Source of the DNA: RPQJ01 sp041910015
GTDB taxonomy: Bacteria; Pseudomonadota; Gammaproteobacteria; Steroidobacterales; Steroidobacteraceae
Reading direction: 5' to 3'
Length of the DNA: 64,000 bases
Assembly (NCBI GenBank): GCA_041910015.1
Contig: JAYRRR010000071.1
Coordinates: 25,766 to 89,765, forward strand
The translations under genes were made by a program, and so were the position numbers. The notes under the pieces are model-generated. The model had not been told where the DNA came from. It saw only the letters and a program-made list of their open reading frames with translations, and searched no databases. The first letter of the stretch is position 1, and each line of letters begins with the position of its first letter. Below, piece after piece: positions 46,177 through 54,830 of this stretch.

Positions 46177-47049
46177 TCAGGCGTCACCACGCCCGTCGAG
46201 CGTGAAAATCGGCCCGTACAGCTCCGGACGACGGTCACGAAAAACGCCCCACGCGTGCCGCTGCCGACGCAGCTGCCCGAGATCGAAGGTGGCCGTGAGC
46301 ACCGCTTCGGACACGCGGTCGGCCTCGGCGATCTTTGCGCCGGTGCCGTCGGTGATGAACGACGAGCCGTAGAACGTCATCTCGCACTGCTGGCCGCGCT
46401 CGACGCCGATGCGGTTCGATGCGACGAGCGGCATGACGTTCGCGGCCGCGTGCCCCTGCTGGCAGCGCTGCCAGTGGTCGCGAGAGTCGATCGACGCGTC
46501 GTGCGGCTCCGAACCGATGGCGGTCGGGTAGAGCAGCAGGTCGGCTCCCATGAGCGCCATGCAACGCGCCGACTCGGGAAACCACTGGTCCCAGCAGATG
46601 CCGACGCCGAGGTTGCCGTAGCGGGTCTTCCAGACGCGGAAGCCGGTGTCGCCCGGTGAGAAATAGAACTTCTCGTGGTAACCGGGCCCTTCCGGAATGT
46701 GGGACTTGCGATAGACGCCGAGCACGCTGCCGTCGGCATCGACCATGACCAGCGAGTTGTAATAGGCATTGTTCGCGCACTCGAACACGCTGACCGGCAG
46801 CGCAACCTGCAGCTCGGTCGCGAGCGCCTGGAACCGGCGTACCAGCGCGTCGTCGGGCAGCGGGTGCGCCGTTTCGAAGTGGCTCGCGAGATGGTCCTTG
46901 CAGAAATACGGCCCCTCGAACAGTTCCTGCAGCAGCACCACGTTCGCGCCGCGCGCGGCCGCCTCGCGCACCAGCGCCTCGGCCTTGTCCAGGTTCTCGG
47001 CGCGGTTCGACGAGCAGGCAAACTGGGTGGCGGCGACGGTGACCTTCAT
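46177..47049 (-). CDS. aguB: N-carbamoylputrescine amidase
   Basis: The 290-residue nitrilase-family enzyme hydrolyses N-carbamoylputrescine to putrescine, CO2 and ammonia. The catalytic triad is visible in LLQELFEGPYFCKD (Glu42), YRKSHIPEGPGY and GVGICWDQWFPE; EGPYFCKDH and GICWDQWFPESARCMAL are typical of AguB. AGGAGA lies six bases before the ATG. With agmatine deiminase (13083-14192) it completes the route from agmatine to putrescine. Confidence 0.95.
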   Translation of the reverse strand: MKVTVAATQFACSSNRAENLDKAEALVREAAARGANVVLLQELFEGPYFCKDHLASHFETAHPLPDDALVRRFQALATELQVALPVSVFECANNAYYNSLVMVDADGSVLGVYRKSHIPEGPGYHEKFYFSPGDTGFRVWKTRYGNLGVGICWDQWFPESARCMALMGADLLLYPTAIGSEPHDASIDSRDHWQRCQQGHAAANVMPLVASNRIGVERGQQCEMTFYGSSFITDGTGAKIAEADRVSEAVLTATFDLGQLRRQRHAWGVFRDRRPELYGPIFTLDGRGDA

Positions 47050-47115
47050 CGCGGTCTCCTGCGGGAATCGGCGGCTGGAACGGGAAGTCTAGCGAACGGC
47101 CGGGGCCCCACCAAC

Positions 47116-47143
47116 GGAAATAGCGGCCATGTCCTCTATTTCC
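47116..47143 (-). repeat. Stem-loop at the ackA stop codon
   Basis: GGAAATAG and CTATTTCC form a perfect 8-bp, A/T-rich stem around a 12-base loop; one arm contains the ackA stop codon. A second palindrome, GGGGCCCC, lies next to it at 47101-47110. They could mark the end of the puuC-pta-ackA transcript, but no T-run is present. Confidence 0.3.
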
Positions 47144-48326
47144 CGAGCAGGCCGAGCACGTGCCGGGCAATCATGCTTTCCTCGTCGGTGGGCACGACGT
47201 ATGCCGCGACGCGGCTGTGCGGGGTCGTGATGCACGGACCGTGACGGAGGTTCGCCTGCGTATCGAGCTCGATGCCCAGCCACGAGGCCGCCGCACCGAT
47301 ACGGGCGCGGATTTCCGGCTGGTTCTCGCCGATGCCCGCCGTGAAGACGACGGCGTCGAGCCCGCCGAGAGCGGCGGCGAGTGAGCCGAGTTCGCGCCCC
47401 GCCCGGTAGACGAACACCTCGAGGGCGAGCTGCGCGTGCGGCTCGCGGCTCGCGAGCAGGTCGCGCACGTCGCTGGAGACACCGGACATTCCGAGCAGCC
47501 CCGACTCGTGGTAGATCAGGTGCTCGATCTCGCGCGGGCCGAGCTTCAGCTCGTCCATCAGGAACAGCAGCACGCCCGGATCGAGCGCACCACAGCGCGT
47601 GCCCATCGGCAGTCCGTCGAGGGCGGTGAATCCCATCGTCGTCGCCACGCTGCGACCGCCCAGCATCGCGCACATGCTCGAACCATTGCCGAGATGGAAC
47701 ACGACCGTGCGGCCCGACGCGGCGCGGGCATCGAGCGACGGCAGCCGCGACGCGATGTACTCGTACGATAGCCCGTGGAAGCCGTAGCGGCGCACGCCGG
47801 CCTCCGCCAGGCGCGGCGGCAGCGCGAAGCGCTGTGCCACCTCGGGCACCGTTCGATGAAAGGCCGTGTCGAAACAGGCCACCTCGGGGATGCCGGGCAG
47901 CCGCCGCAACATGACCCGGATCGCGGCCAGGTTGTGCGGCTGATGGAGCGGCGCGAGCGGCACGTATCGCTCCAGCTTGGCGAGCACCGCGGCGTCGACG
48001 GCGACCGGCGCCATGTACTCGAGACCGCCGTGCACGACGCGGTGCCCGACGCCGACGATGCGGGCATCGCCCAGGTGCCGGTGCAGGTCGTCGAGCAGCT
48101 GATCGAGCGCCTCCGCGTGCGGCACGGCCCCTTGCGCCAGCGCGGCATCGACCAGCACCTGCCCTGCCCGGCGCATCGACAGCCGTGCCGCAGTGGCGAG
48201 TCCCGACACCTGTCCGCAGAGGTCACGCGTCGGCACCCCGGTGTCCAGCCGGAATACGCAGAACTTGATGCTCGACGATCCGGCATTGAGCACCAGGATC
48301 GCCTGCGCTCCGTCCGCGGCCGTCAT
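47136..48326 (-). CDS. ackA: Acetate kinase
   Basis: The 396-residue enzyme interconverts acetyl phosphate plus ADP with acetate plus ATP. It has the full ASKHA pattern: VLNAGSSSIKFCVF, VGHRVVHGG, FDTAFHRTVPEVAQRFALP, YGFHGLSYEYI, FHLGNGSSMCAM, MGFTALDGLPMGTRCG and VFTAGIGENQPEIR. It overlaps the phosphotransacetylase gene by four bases, so acetyl-CoA can be turned into ATP in two steps by adjacent products. Confidence 0.96.
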   Translation of the reverse strand: MTAADGAQAILVLNAGSSSIKFCVFRLDTGVPTRDLCGQVSGLATAARLSMRRAGQVLVDAALAQGAVPHAEALDQLLDDLHRHLGDARIVGVGHRVVHGGLEYMAPVAVDAAVLAKLERYVPLAPLHQPHNLAAIRVMLRRLPGIPEVACFDTAFHRTVPEVAQRFALPPRLAEAGVRRYGFHGLSYEYIASRLPSLDARAASGRTVVFHLGNGSSMCAMLGGRSVATTMGFTALDGLPMGTRCGALDPGVLLFLMDELKLGPREIEHLIYHESGLLGMSGVSSDVRDLLASREPHAQLALEVFVYRAGRELGSLAAALGGLDAVVFTAGIGENQPEIRARIGAAASWLGIELDTQANLRHGPCITTPHSRVAAYVVPTDEESMIARHVLGLLGK

Positions 48327-49717
48327 GCGGGCTTCGAGGCGATCGCCGCGCGGCGCGCGTGCACGACGAGCTTGGCCACTGCCGCCGATCCGATCCGCAT
48401 GCGCACGTTGTCCGCGCGGCTCGTCAGGATCACCGGCACGCGCGCCCCGAGCACGATTCCCGCGCTGTCGGCCCCCGCGAAGTAGAGCAACTGCTTGGCG
48501 AGCATGTTGCCCGCTTCGATGTCCGGCACGAGCAGGATGTCGGCGGTGCCCGCGACGGGCGAACGGATGCGTTTGGTGCGCGCGGCAAGCTCGCTGATCG
48601 CATTGTCGAACGCGAGGGGGCCGTCGAGGATGGCGCCGCGGATCTGGTCTCGATCGGCCATCTTGCAGAGCGCGGCGGCGTCGAGCGTCGACTGCAGATC
48701 GGGGTTGACCGTCTCGACGGCCGAGAGGATGGCGACCTTGGGAGTTTCGACCCCGAGACTCCGCGCGAGATCGATCGCATTCTGCGCGATGTCCGCCTTT
48801 TCCTTCAGCGTGGGCTCGATGTTGATGGCCGCGTCGGTCACGAACAGCATGCGCTCGTAGGCCGGCACATCCATGACGAACACGTGGCTAACCCGGCGCT
48901 CCGTACGCAGGCCCCGCTGCGACGAGACGACCTCGGACATCAGCTCGTCGGTGTGCAGGCTGCCCTTCATGAGCGTCTCGACTTCGCCGGCGCGCGCCAG
49001 CTCGACAGCGACGGCCGCTGAAGCGTGACTGTGCTCGGTGTCGATGAGGCGGTACAAGTCGATCTCCAGGCCGAGCTTGCCGGCCAGCGAGCGGATGCGC
49101 GCGAGCGGCCCGACGATGACGGGTGTGATCAGTTCGCGCCTCGCGGCCTCGACGACGCCCATGAGCGACGGGCCGTCGCAGGGATGCGCGACAGCGCAGG
49201 TGACGGGCGCGAGCGGCTCGCAGCGCTTGAGCAGGCGGGCGAAGACGTCGTTGCGGCGTACGATGAACTCCGGCCGTTCCAGGTCGGCGTAGGTCGCCTT
49301 TTTCGAAGGTGCCGCGACGACGACCGTGCCGCGCAGCACTTCGGCGCCAGCCGCCTCGACGTGACAGTCGAACACGACTTGCCGCTGCTCGACACGCTTC
49401 TCGCGCGCGGTCACCGTGGCCCGGACGAGGTCGCCCACGCGCAGCCGGCCGGTGAATTCCAGCTGTTGCGAGACGATGCGGGTGCCGGGGCCCGGCAGGC
49501 GCCGCTCGAGCATCCCCGAGATGATCGCTTCGGCCGCGACGGCGTCGACGCAGAGGTGATTCGGGTCGAAGTCCTCGCCTTCCTCCACGTGGAACGGTGC
49601 GACGTCGCCGGAGACGAGCAGCAGTGCCTCGGCCTCCGACTGGCTCAACGCGCGCTCGGCGCTCGCCGAGGCACCGATCTCGATTTCATCGAAGGTGACG
49701 TTGCTGTAGCCGGTCAT
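48323..49717 (-). CDS. MaoC-like/phosphate acyltransferase fusion
   Basis: The 464-residue protein joins an N-terminal MaoC-like hot-dog domain (FHVEEGEDFDPNHLCVDAVA, DLVRATVTAREKR; about 1-145) to a C-terminal phosphate acetyl/butyryltransferase domain (about 150-464, HSHASAAVAVELARAGEV, LVPDIEAGNMLAKQLLYFAGA). It resembles proteins annotated as bifunctional enoyl-CoA hydratase/phosphate acetyltransferase. It could convert an acyl-CoA to an acyl phosphate for the kinase encoded next. It overlaps puuC and ackA by four bases on each side. Confidence 0.9.
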   Translation of the reverse strand: MTGYSNVTFDEIEIGASASAERALSQSEAEALLLVSGDVAPFHVEEGEDFDPNHLCVDAVAAEAIISGMLERRLPGPGTRIVSQQLEFTGRLRVGDLVRATVTAREKRVEQRQVVFDCHVEAAGAEVLRGTVVVAAPSKKATYADLERPEFIVRRNDVFARLLKRCEPLAPVTCAVAHPCDGPSLMGVVEAARRELITPVIVGPLARIRSLAGKLGLEIDLYRLIDTEHSHASAAVAVELARAGEVETLMKGSLHTDELMSEVVSSQRGLRTERRVSHVFVMDVPAYERMLFVTDAAINIEPTLKEKADIAQNAIDLARSLGVETPKVAILSAVETVNPDLQSTLDAAALCKMADRDQIRGAILDGPLAFDNAISELAARTKRIRSPVAGTADILLVPDIEAGNMLAKQLLYFAGADSAGIVLGARVPVILTSRADNVRMRIGSAAVAKLVVHARRAAIASKPA

Positions 49718-51243
49718 TGCGAGAGGTCCACCCAGGTCGTCTTGAGTTCCGTGTACTTGTCGAAGGCGTGCAGCGACTTGTCGCGCCCGGTGCCCGACTG
49801 CTTGAAGCCGCCGAACGGCACGGTGATGTCGTCCGCGTCGTAGCAGTTGACGTAGACCATGCCGGCGCGCAGCGCCCGCGCGATGCGGTGCGCCTTGGTG
49901 ACGTCGCGCGTCCAGACGGCGGCCGCCAGGCCGTAGTCGACGCCGTTGCCGACGCAGACGGCCTCTTCGGCGTCCCGCACCGCGATGGTCGAGAGCACGG
50001 GCCCGAAGATTTCCTCGCGCGCGATTTTCATCTCCTGCCGCACGCCAGCGAACACCGTCGGCTCGACATAGAACCCGCCGGTGTCCTCACGCACGCGACG
50101 GCCGCCGGCGAGCACGGACGCGCCCTCGTTGCGGCCCGCGTCGATGTAGCCGAGCACGGCGTTCATCTGCACGTCGTCGACGATCGCGCCGAGACGCGTC
50201 GCAGGGTCGAGCGGGTCGCCCGGCGCGAAGTCGCGGCTCGCCGCGACGACCTTCTCCAGCACGCGGTCGCGGATCGATTCCTCGACGACCAGACGTGATG
50301 CCGCAGAACACATCTCACCCTGGTTGAAGAAGATGGCCACCGCCGCGGTAGCCGCCGCCCGATCGACGTCGGGACAGTCGGCCAGGATGATGTTCGGCGA
50401 CTTGCCGCCGCACTCCAGCCAGACGCGCTTCATGTTCGACTGGCCCGAATACTGCAGCATGAGCTTGCCCGTGCGCGTCGAGCCGGTAAAGCCGATGCAG
50501 TCCACGTCCATGTGCCGCGCGAGCGCCTGCCCGGCCGTGTGGCCGAAGCCTGGCAGGACGTTGAAGACGCCGTCGGGGATGCCGGCTTCGCTCGCGAGCG
50601 CGGCGAGGCGGATCGCCGTCAGCGGCGACTTCTCGGAGGGCTTCAGGATGAACGAATTGCCGGCCGCGAGCGCCGGTCCGATCTTCCACGCGGCCATGAT
50701 CAGCGGAAAATTCCACGGCACGATGGCGGCGACCACGCCGATCGGCTCGCGGGTGACGAGCGCGAGCGCATCGTGCGAGGTCGGCGCCACCTGGTCGTAG
50801 ATCTTGTCGACGGCTTCGGCATACCAGTGGATGCAGCGCGCCGTGGACGGGATGTCGACCGCCAGGCTGTCGCCGATCGGCTTGCCCATGTCGATCGTCT
50901 CGAGCAGAGCGAGTTCGTCGTGGTGCGCAAGGATCAGGTCGGCGAACTTCTGCAGCACCCGCTTGCGCGCGGCCGGTGCCTGTCTCGCCCAGACGCCCTG
51001 CTCGAACGCACGCCGTGCCGCGGCAACGGCGAGGTCCACGTCCGCCTGCTCCGTCGAGGCGACCTGCGCGATCACGCGGCCGTCGATCGGACTCACGTCG
51101 GCGAACGTACCGCCGCTCGCCGCCGCCACGTAGCGGCCGTCGATGAAGGCCTGCCCGTTGATCGCGAGCGAAGCGGCGCGCGTGCGCCAGCCCGTGGCGA
51201 CGGTGGTGGCGTCGTGGTTCGGGGTCTTCGGGTCGTCGTACAT
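49714..51243 (-). CDS. puuC: Gamma-glutamyl-gamma-aminobutyraldehyde dehydrogenase
   Basis: The 509-residue aldehyde dehydrogenase oxidises gamma-glutamyl-gamma-aminobutyraldehyde (and likely other amino aldehydes) with NAD(P). Visible are VVAAIVPWNFPLIMAAWKIG, FTGSTRTGKLMLQYSG, the catalytic glutamate in LECGGKSPNI and the catalytic cysteine in FNQGEMCSAASRL. The ATG at 51243 has GGAGCGAG upstream; the longer frame from 51285 is unlikely. It lies 59 bases after puuR and heads the puuC-pta-ackA operon. The substrate assignment rests on the surrounding Puu genes. Confidence 0.88.
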   Translation of the reverse strand: MYDDPKTPNHDATTVATGWRTRAASLAINGQAFIDGRYVAAASGGTFADVSPIDGRVIAQVASTEQADVDLAVAAARRAFEQGVWARQAPAARKRVLQKFADLILAHHDELALLETIDMGKPIGDSLAVDIPSTARCIHWYAEAVDKIYDQVAPTSHDALALVTREPIGVVAAIVPWNFPLIMAAWKIGPALAAGNSFILKPSEKSPLTAIRLAALASEAGIPDGVFNVLPGFGHTAGQALARHMDVDCIGFTGSTRTGKLMLQYSGQSNMKRVWLECGGKSPNIILADCPDVDRAAATAAVAIFFNQGEMCSAASRLVVEESIRDRVLEKVVAASRDFAPGDPLDPATRLGAIVDDVQMNAVLGYIDAGRNEGASVLAGGRRVREDTGGFYVEPTVFAGVRQEMKIAREEIFGPVLSTIAVRDAEEAVCVGNGVDYGLAAAVWTRDVTKAHRIARALRAGMVYVNCYDADDITVPFGGFKQSGTGRDKSLHAFDKYTELKTTWVDLSQ

Positions 51244-51302
51244 CGCTGGCTCGCTCCGGTCATGGACATCCTGCCCCGGCACCACCGCACCGTGGAACGG
51301 CT

Positions 51303-51881
51303 TCAGAAGGTCGGCGGGGTACTCGCCGAGATGATCTCGCAGGTCTCGCTGCCGTTGTTGCGAAACCGGTGCGGGACGGCACTCGCGAAGTAATAGGCGT
51401 CGCCGGGCCCGAGTTGCCGGGTTTCCGCGCCGACCGTGAGTTCGATGCGACCGCGCACGACGACGCCGCCCTCCTCGCCCTGGTGGCGCAGCATGTCGGC
51501 CCCTGTGTCGGCGCCAGGTGCGTAGTGCTCGTGCAGCAACGACATCGCCCGGTTGGGCCGCCGCGCCGCAACCAGCCGGAACGTGACCGAGCGGTCGCCG
51601 AGCACCGCGAGTTCGTCGGCCCGGTAGAACACCTGTGGGCTCGCCGAGAGGTCGAGCGTGAAGAACTCGGCCAGTGACATCGGGATGCCGTCGAGCACCT
51701 TCTTGAGCGAGCTTACCGACGGGCTCACGCGATTCTGCTCGATCAGCGAAATCAGTCCGTTGGTGACCCCAGCACGCTTGGCGAGTTCGCGCTGGGAGAG
51801 GCCGTACATGGTGCGCACCGCACGCAGGTGAGCGCCGACGTCGAGGTTGATCTCGCTCACGGGGTGTTCAATATCCTGCAC
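51303..51881 (-). CDS. puuR: PuuR-like HTH-cupin regulator
   Basis: The 192-residue protein has an XRE-type helix-turn-helix near residues 15-70 (LSQRELAKRAGVTNGLISLI) and a C-terminal cupin (HEHYAPGADTG, GEEGGVVVRGRIELTVG, GDAYYFASAVPHRF). This is the layout of PuuR, which represses putrescine genes and is released by putrescine or a pathway intermediate. Starts are GTG at 51881 or GTG at 51860. It faces the omega-aminotransferase gene and probably controls it and the adjacent puuC operon through the shared promoter region. Confidence 0.88.
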   Translation of the reverse strand: MQDIEHPVSEINLDVGAHLRAVRTMYGLSQRELAKRAGVTNGLISLIEQNRVSPSVSSLKKVLDGIPMSLAEFFTLDLSASPQVFYRADELAVLGDRSVTFRLVAARRPNRAMSLLHEHYAPGADTGADMLRHQGEEGGVVVRGRIELTVGAETRQLGPGDAYYFASAVPHRFRNNGSETCEIISASTPPTF

Positions 51882-51903
51882 ACGGGGTCACAAATCTGCG
51901 GGA

Positions 51904-51932
51904 ATTTCACGTCTGTTTGAGGCAAGTGTCAA
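51904..51932 (-). promoter_or_regulatory. Promoter for puuR (and the puuC operon)
   Basis: On the reverse strand TTGACA (complement at 51927-51932, all six matches) is followed after 17 bases by TGAAAT (complement at 51904-51909, four matches). Start of transcription is expected near 51897, 16 bases before the GTG at 51881, which leaves room for only a short leader. Confidence 0.55.
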
Positions 51933-51945
51933 TTTTACTTATCAT
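51917..51945 (+). promoter_or_regulatory. Promoter for the omega-aminotransferase gene
   Basis: TTGAGG (51917-51922) and TATCAT (51940-51945, five of six matches) are separated by exactly 17 bases. Start of transcription is expected near 51952, 26 bases before the ATG. It overlaps the puuR promoter on the other strand by 16 bases, and an imperfect inverted repeat, AAGTG-TCAATTT-TACTT, lies in the overlap. Confidence 0.6.
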
Positions 51946-51977
51946 TGCGGCATCCCCGCGACGACCACGGTAGCCCC

Positions 51978-53288
51978 ATGCAACGTGCCGAACTCGAAGC
52001 CTTCTGGATGCCGTTCACTGCCAACCGACAGTTCAAGGCGAACCCGCGGTTGCTCGCCCGGGCGGAAGGCATGCACTACTGGACGCCGGACGGGCGGCAG
52101 GTCCTCGACGCCGTCGCGGGCCTGTGGTGCGTCAACGCGGGCCACGGCCGCAGGGAGATCGCCGACGCGGTCAGTCGCCAGGTCGCGACGATGGACTATG
52201 CCCCGCCGTTCCAGATGGGGCACGCGGGGGCATTCGAACTCGCGAACGAAGTGGTGAGCTGGCTGCCGCCGGGCCTGAGTCACGTGTTCTTCACGAACTC
52301 GGGGTCGGAGTCCGTGGACACCGCCCTCAAGATCGCGCTTGCCTGGCACCGGGCCCGCGGCGAGGGCACGCGTACGCGCTTCATCGGCCGCGAGCGCGGC
52401 TATCACGGCGTAGGCTTCGGCGGCATCTCGGTCGGCGGCATGGTCAACAACCGCAAGTGGTTCGGCACGGCCCTGCCCGGTGTCGACCACCTGCCGCACA
52501 CGCACGACCTCGCGCACAACGCCCATACCCGCGGCGAACCGGTGCACGGAGCCGGGCTCGCGGACGAACTCGAGCGCCTCGTCGCGCTGCACGACGCGAG
52601 CAACATCGCGGCCGTCATCGTCGAGCCCGTGGCCGGCTCGACCGGCGTGCTGATCCCGCCGCGCGGCTACCTGCAGCGCCTGCGGGAAATCTGTTCCCGG
52701 TACGGAATCTTGCTGATCTTCGACGAGGTGATCACGGGCTTCGGTCGTCTCGGCGCGCCGTTCGCGTCGCAGTACTTCGGCGTGACGCCCGACATGATCA
52801 CGATGGCCAAGGGTCTCACCAACGGCACCGTGCCGATGGGCGCCGTGGCTGCCAGCACGCAGATCCACGAGACCTTCATGCAGGGGCCCGAGGGCGCGAT
52901 CGAGCTGTTCCACGGCTACACCTATTCCGCGCACCCGCTGGCGTGCGCGGCCGGCATCGCCACGCAGCAGGTCTATCGGCGCGAGGGGCTGCTCACGCGC
53001 GCCAGCGAACTGGCCGACTACTGGGCCGACGGCGTGCACTCGCTCAAGGGCCTGCCGCACGTGATCGACCTGCGCAACCTCGGTCTCATCGGCGCCGTCG
53101 AACTCGAGCCGATTCCGGGCCGGCCCGGCGCCCGCGGCCATCAGGCCTTCGTACGCGCGTTCGAAAAGGGCCTGTTGCTGCGCGTGACGGGCGACATCAT
53201 CGCGTTGTCGCCGCCGCTGATCATCGAGCGCCAGCACATCGACCAGGTCTTCGGCCTGCTCGGCGAAACACTGCGCGGCCTCGACTGA
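51978..53288 (+). CDS. Omega-amino acid:pyruvate aminotransferase
   Basis: The 436-residue class III aminotransferase resembles beta-alanine:pyruvate transaminases: AFWMPFTANRQFKANPRLL, AVAGLWCVNAGHGRREIA, FFTNSGSESVDTALKIAL, GRERGYHGVGFGGISVGG, LIFDEVITGFGRLG and the PLP lysine in MITMAKGLTNGTVPMG. It could act on GABA, beta-alanine or putrescine-derived amines. The ATG at 51978 is chosen over the start at 51945, which lies inside the promoter. Divergent transcription from puuR points to polyamine control. Confidence 0.88.
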   Translation: MQRAELEAFWMPFTANRQFKANPRLLARAEGMHYWTPDGRQVLDAVAGLWCVNAGHGRREIADAVSRQVATMDYAPPFQMGHAGAFELANEVVSWLPPGLSHVFFTNSGSESVDTALKIALAWHRARGEGTRTRFIGRERGYHGVGFGGISVGGMVNNRKWFGTALPGVDHLPHTHDLAHNAHTRGEPVHGAGLADELERLVALHDASNIAAVIVEPVAGSTGVLIPPRGYLQRLREICSRYGILLIFDEVITGFGRLGAPFASQYFGVTPDMITMAKGLTNGTVPMGAVAASTQIHETFMQGPEGAIELFHGYTYSAHPLACAAGIATQQVYRREGLLTRASELADYWADGVHSLKGLPHVIDLRNLGLIGAVELEPIPGRPGARGHQAFVRAFEKGLLLRVTGDIIALSPPLIIERQHIDQVFGLLGETLRGLD

Positions 53289-53299
53289 CGCAGACGCCG

Positions 53300-53331
53300 T
53301 CGGTGTCCGTGCCCTCCTGGGCACAGACCGA
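53300..53331. terminator. Hairpin between convergent genes
   Basis: TCGGT...GTGCCC pairs with GGGCAC...ACCGA around a 4-base loop (11 bp with a small internal loop), 12 bases past the aminotransferase stop. The T-run is missing, so bidirectional termination is only likely, not certain. Confidence 0.4.
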
Positions 53332-53424
53332 AGACGCGCACCGCCGCCCGCGACGCGCGCAGCAATACGCCCGACCCCCTCGCGGGAACCGGGCGCTGCA
53401 GAACCGGCGAATGCCCGCTGTCTT

Positions 53425-54132
53425 CTATTCCTCGGCGCCCCACGGGAACGAAGTGGAAATCGAGAAGATGGCGACGCCTTCGCTGCTGCTCACGTCGTCG
53501 CGCGTGCCGTCGAGCGTCTCAAGGTCGCTGCCGTCGGCGTATTTCAACCCGAGGTCGAAGTGGCCGAGCGTGTAGGTCACACCCACGGACCAGTCGAAGT
53601 AGTCGCTCTGGCCGTACGCAGCCTCGACGCCGTCGCCGTCGCTGTAGCCGACGTGCGCGTTGAGCCCGAAGCTGGCCGGCAGCTCCCACTCGCCGCCGGC
53701 CTCGAGATAGAAGGCCGACTCGTCGGTGTTGCCGAAGTCGTTCGAATACCAGAGCTTTGAACTGAACCACTCGTAGCCGATGCCGGCGTAGATTTCGGGA
53801 AAGTCGAGATCTTCGGCGCCAGGATAGGTGTAGTAGTTCAGGCCGACGTCCCAGGTCAGCGTCTCGCCGCCGCTGAAACCGGCGTAGACGTCGACCTCGA
53901 CCTCCTCGTCACAGCAATCGCCGAAGTCGACGTTGCTGCCCCAGGCGCCGATGTAGAAGCCGCTCTCGTGGGCGTAGTCGATGCTGCCCTGCAGGGCGGG
54001 GTTCTGTGAGGTCTGCGAAATGCCGCGCCAGTTGTAGTCGCTGACGGCCTCGACGGTGCCGGTGATTTCAGCCTGGGCGGTCATCGCCGCAAAGCCCAGG
54101 CCGGCGGCGGCCAGCGCGTGGCTCAATTTCAT
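53425..54132 (-). CDS. TorF-family putative porin
   Basis: The 235-residue protein has a signal peptide ending in AAMTAQA and a barrel that starts ITGTVEAVSDYNWRGISQT and alternates aromatic strands to the end. The YNWRGISQT opening and NPALQGSIDYAHESGFYIG segment are hallmarks of the Gcw_chp (TIGR02001) family of putative outer-membrane porins. The solute is unknown. AGGGG lies before the ATG, and an 18-bp perfect palindrome sits 13 bases upstream. Confidence 0.85.
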   Translation of the reverse strand: MKLSHALAAAGLGFAAMTAQAEITGTVEAVSDYNWRGISQTSQNPALQGSIDYAHESGFYIGAWGSNVDFGDCCDEEVEVDVYAGFSGGETLTWDVGLNYYTYPGAEDLDFPEIYAGIGYEWFSSKLWYSNDFGNTDESAFYLEAGGEWELPASFGLNAHVGYSDGDGVEAAYGQSDYFDWSVGVTYTLGHFDLGLKYADGSDLETLDGTRDDVSSSEGVAIFSISTSFPWGAEE

Positions 54133-54145
54133 CTTGCTACCCCTT

Positions 54146-54163
54146 TGTTGTTCCCGAACAACA
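54146..54163. promoter_or_regulatory. Perfect 8+2+8 palindrome in the porin leader
   Basis: TGTTGTTC, a CC spacer and GAACAACA form a perfect inverted repeat between the porin ribosome site and the presumed promoter. It is A/T-rich against a GC-rich background. It could be a repressor operator or a leader hairpin masking the ribosome site. The rest of the 263-base gap up to the cupin gene shows only weak -10 candidates (TACACT near 54190). Confidence 0.5.
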
Positions 54164-54395
54164 CAAATGAACGCTTATTGGCCGCGAGTGTAGCAGAGGC
54201 GAAACGGCCGATGACCGATGCCCGCACGACGACGGCTCGAGGTGCTGATTTGCAGGAAGCGTGCCACGCACGGGGCCCGGTTTCGCCGGTGTTCGCGCCG
54301 CCTGGCGCACCGCGCGAGGGCGTCGACGGCCATTCACGCACCGGACTGAGTCAGCCAGGGAACGCGCCCGCCGCCGCCCTGGCTATCCAGTCTGC

Positions 54396-54776
54396 CTATC
54401 CGGCGGCAGGCTCGTAGATCGCGTAGAACTTCCGGGCGGGCTCGAGCACCTCCCAGAGGCCCTGGAACCCGGACGGCATCACGAAGCAGTCGCCGGGCCC
54501 GAACGTCCAGCTGCGACCGGCATCGTCGGAGATGCGCACGCGGCCCGCGGTGAGCACGCACAGTTCGTTCTCGGTATACGACACGCGCCACGCGCCGACA
54601 CTGCTGCGCCAGATGCCGCCGAAGAATCGACCGGTGGCATCGGTGTAGGCGTTGCGGACGAACTGCGCCGGCACGGGGCTGCCCGGCGCGAGTCGTGCCA
54701 CGTCGAGATCGAGCTTCTCTTCGCCGCCCGCCGCCTCATCGACGCGGACGACGGCGGGGCCGAGGGGATCGTTCAT
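54396..54776 (-). CDS. Small cupin-domain protein
   Basis: The 126-residue protein is a single cupin barrel of the DUF861/EutQ-like kind, with GIWRSSVGAWRVSYTENE, VLTAGRVRISDDAGRSW and FGPGDCFVMPSGFQGLWEV. Metal-binding histidines of typical cupins are mostly absent here, so catalytic activity is doubtful. It lies 54 bases after the phosphoribosyltransferase gene on the same strand. The function is unknown. Confidence 0.75.
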   Translation of the reverse strand: MNDPLGPAVVRVDEAAGGEEKLDLDVARLAPGSPVPAQFVRNAYTDATGRFFGGIWRSSVGAWRVSYTENELCVLTAGRVRISDDAGRSWTFGPGDCFVMPSGFQGLWEVLEPARKFYAIYEPAAG

Positions 54777-54830
54777 GTCGTGCTCCGTACACCGGCCCGT
54801 GACATGGGACGCGCGAGGTTATCACGCTGC

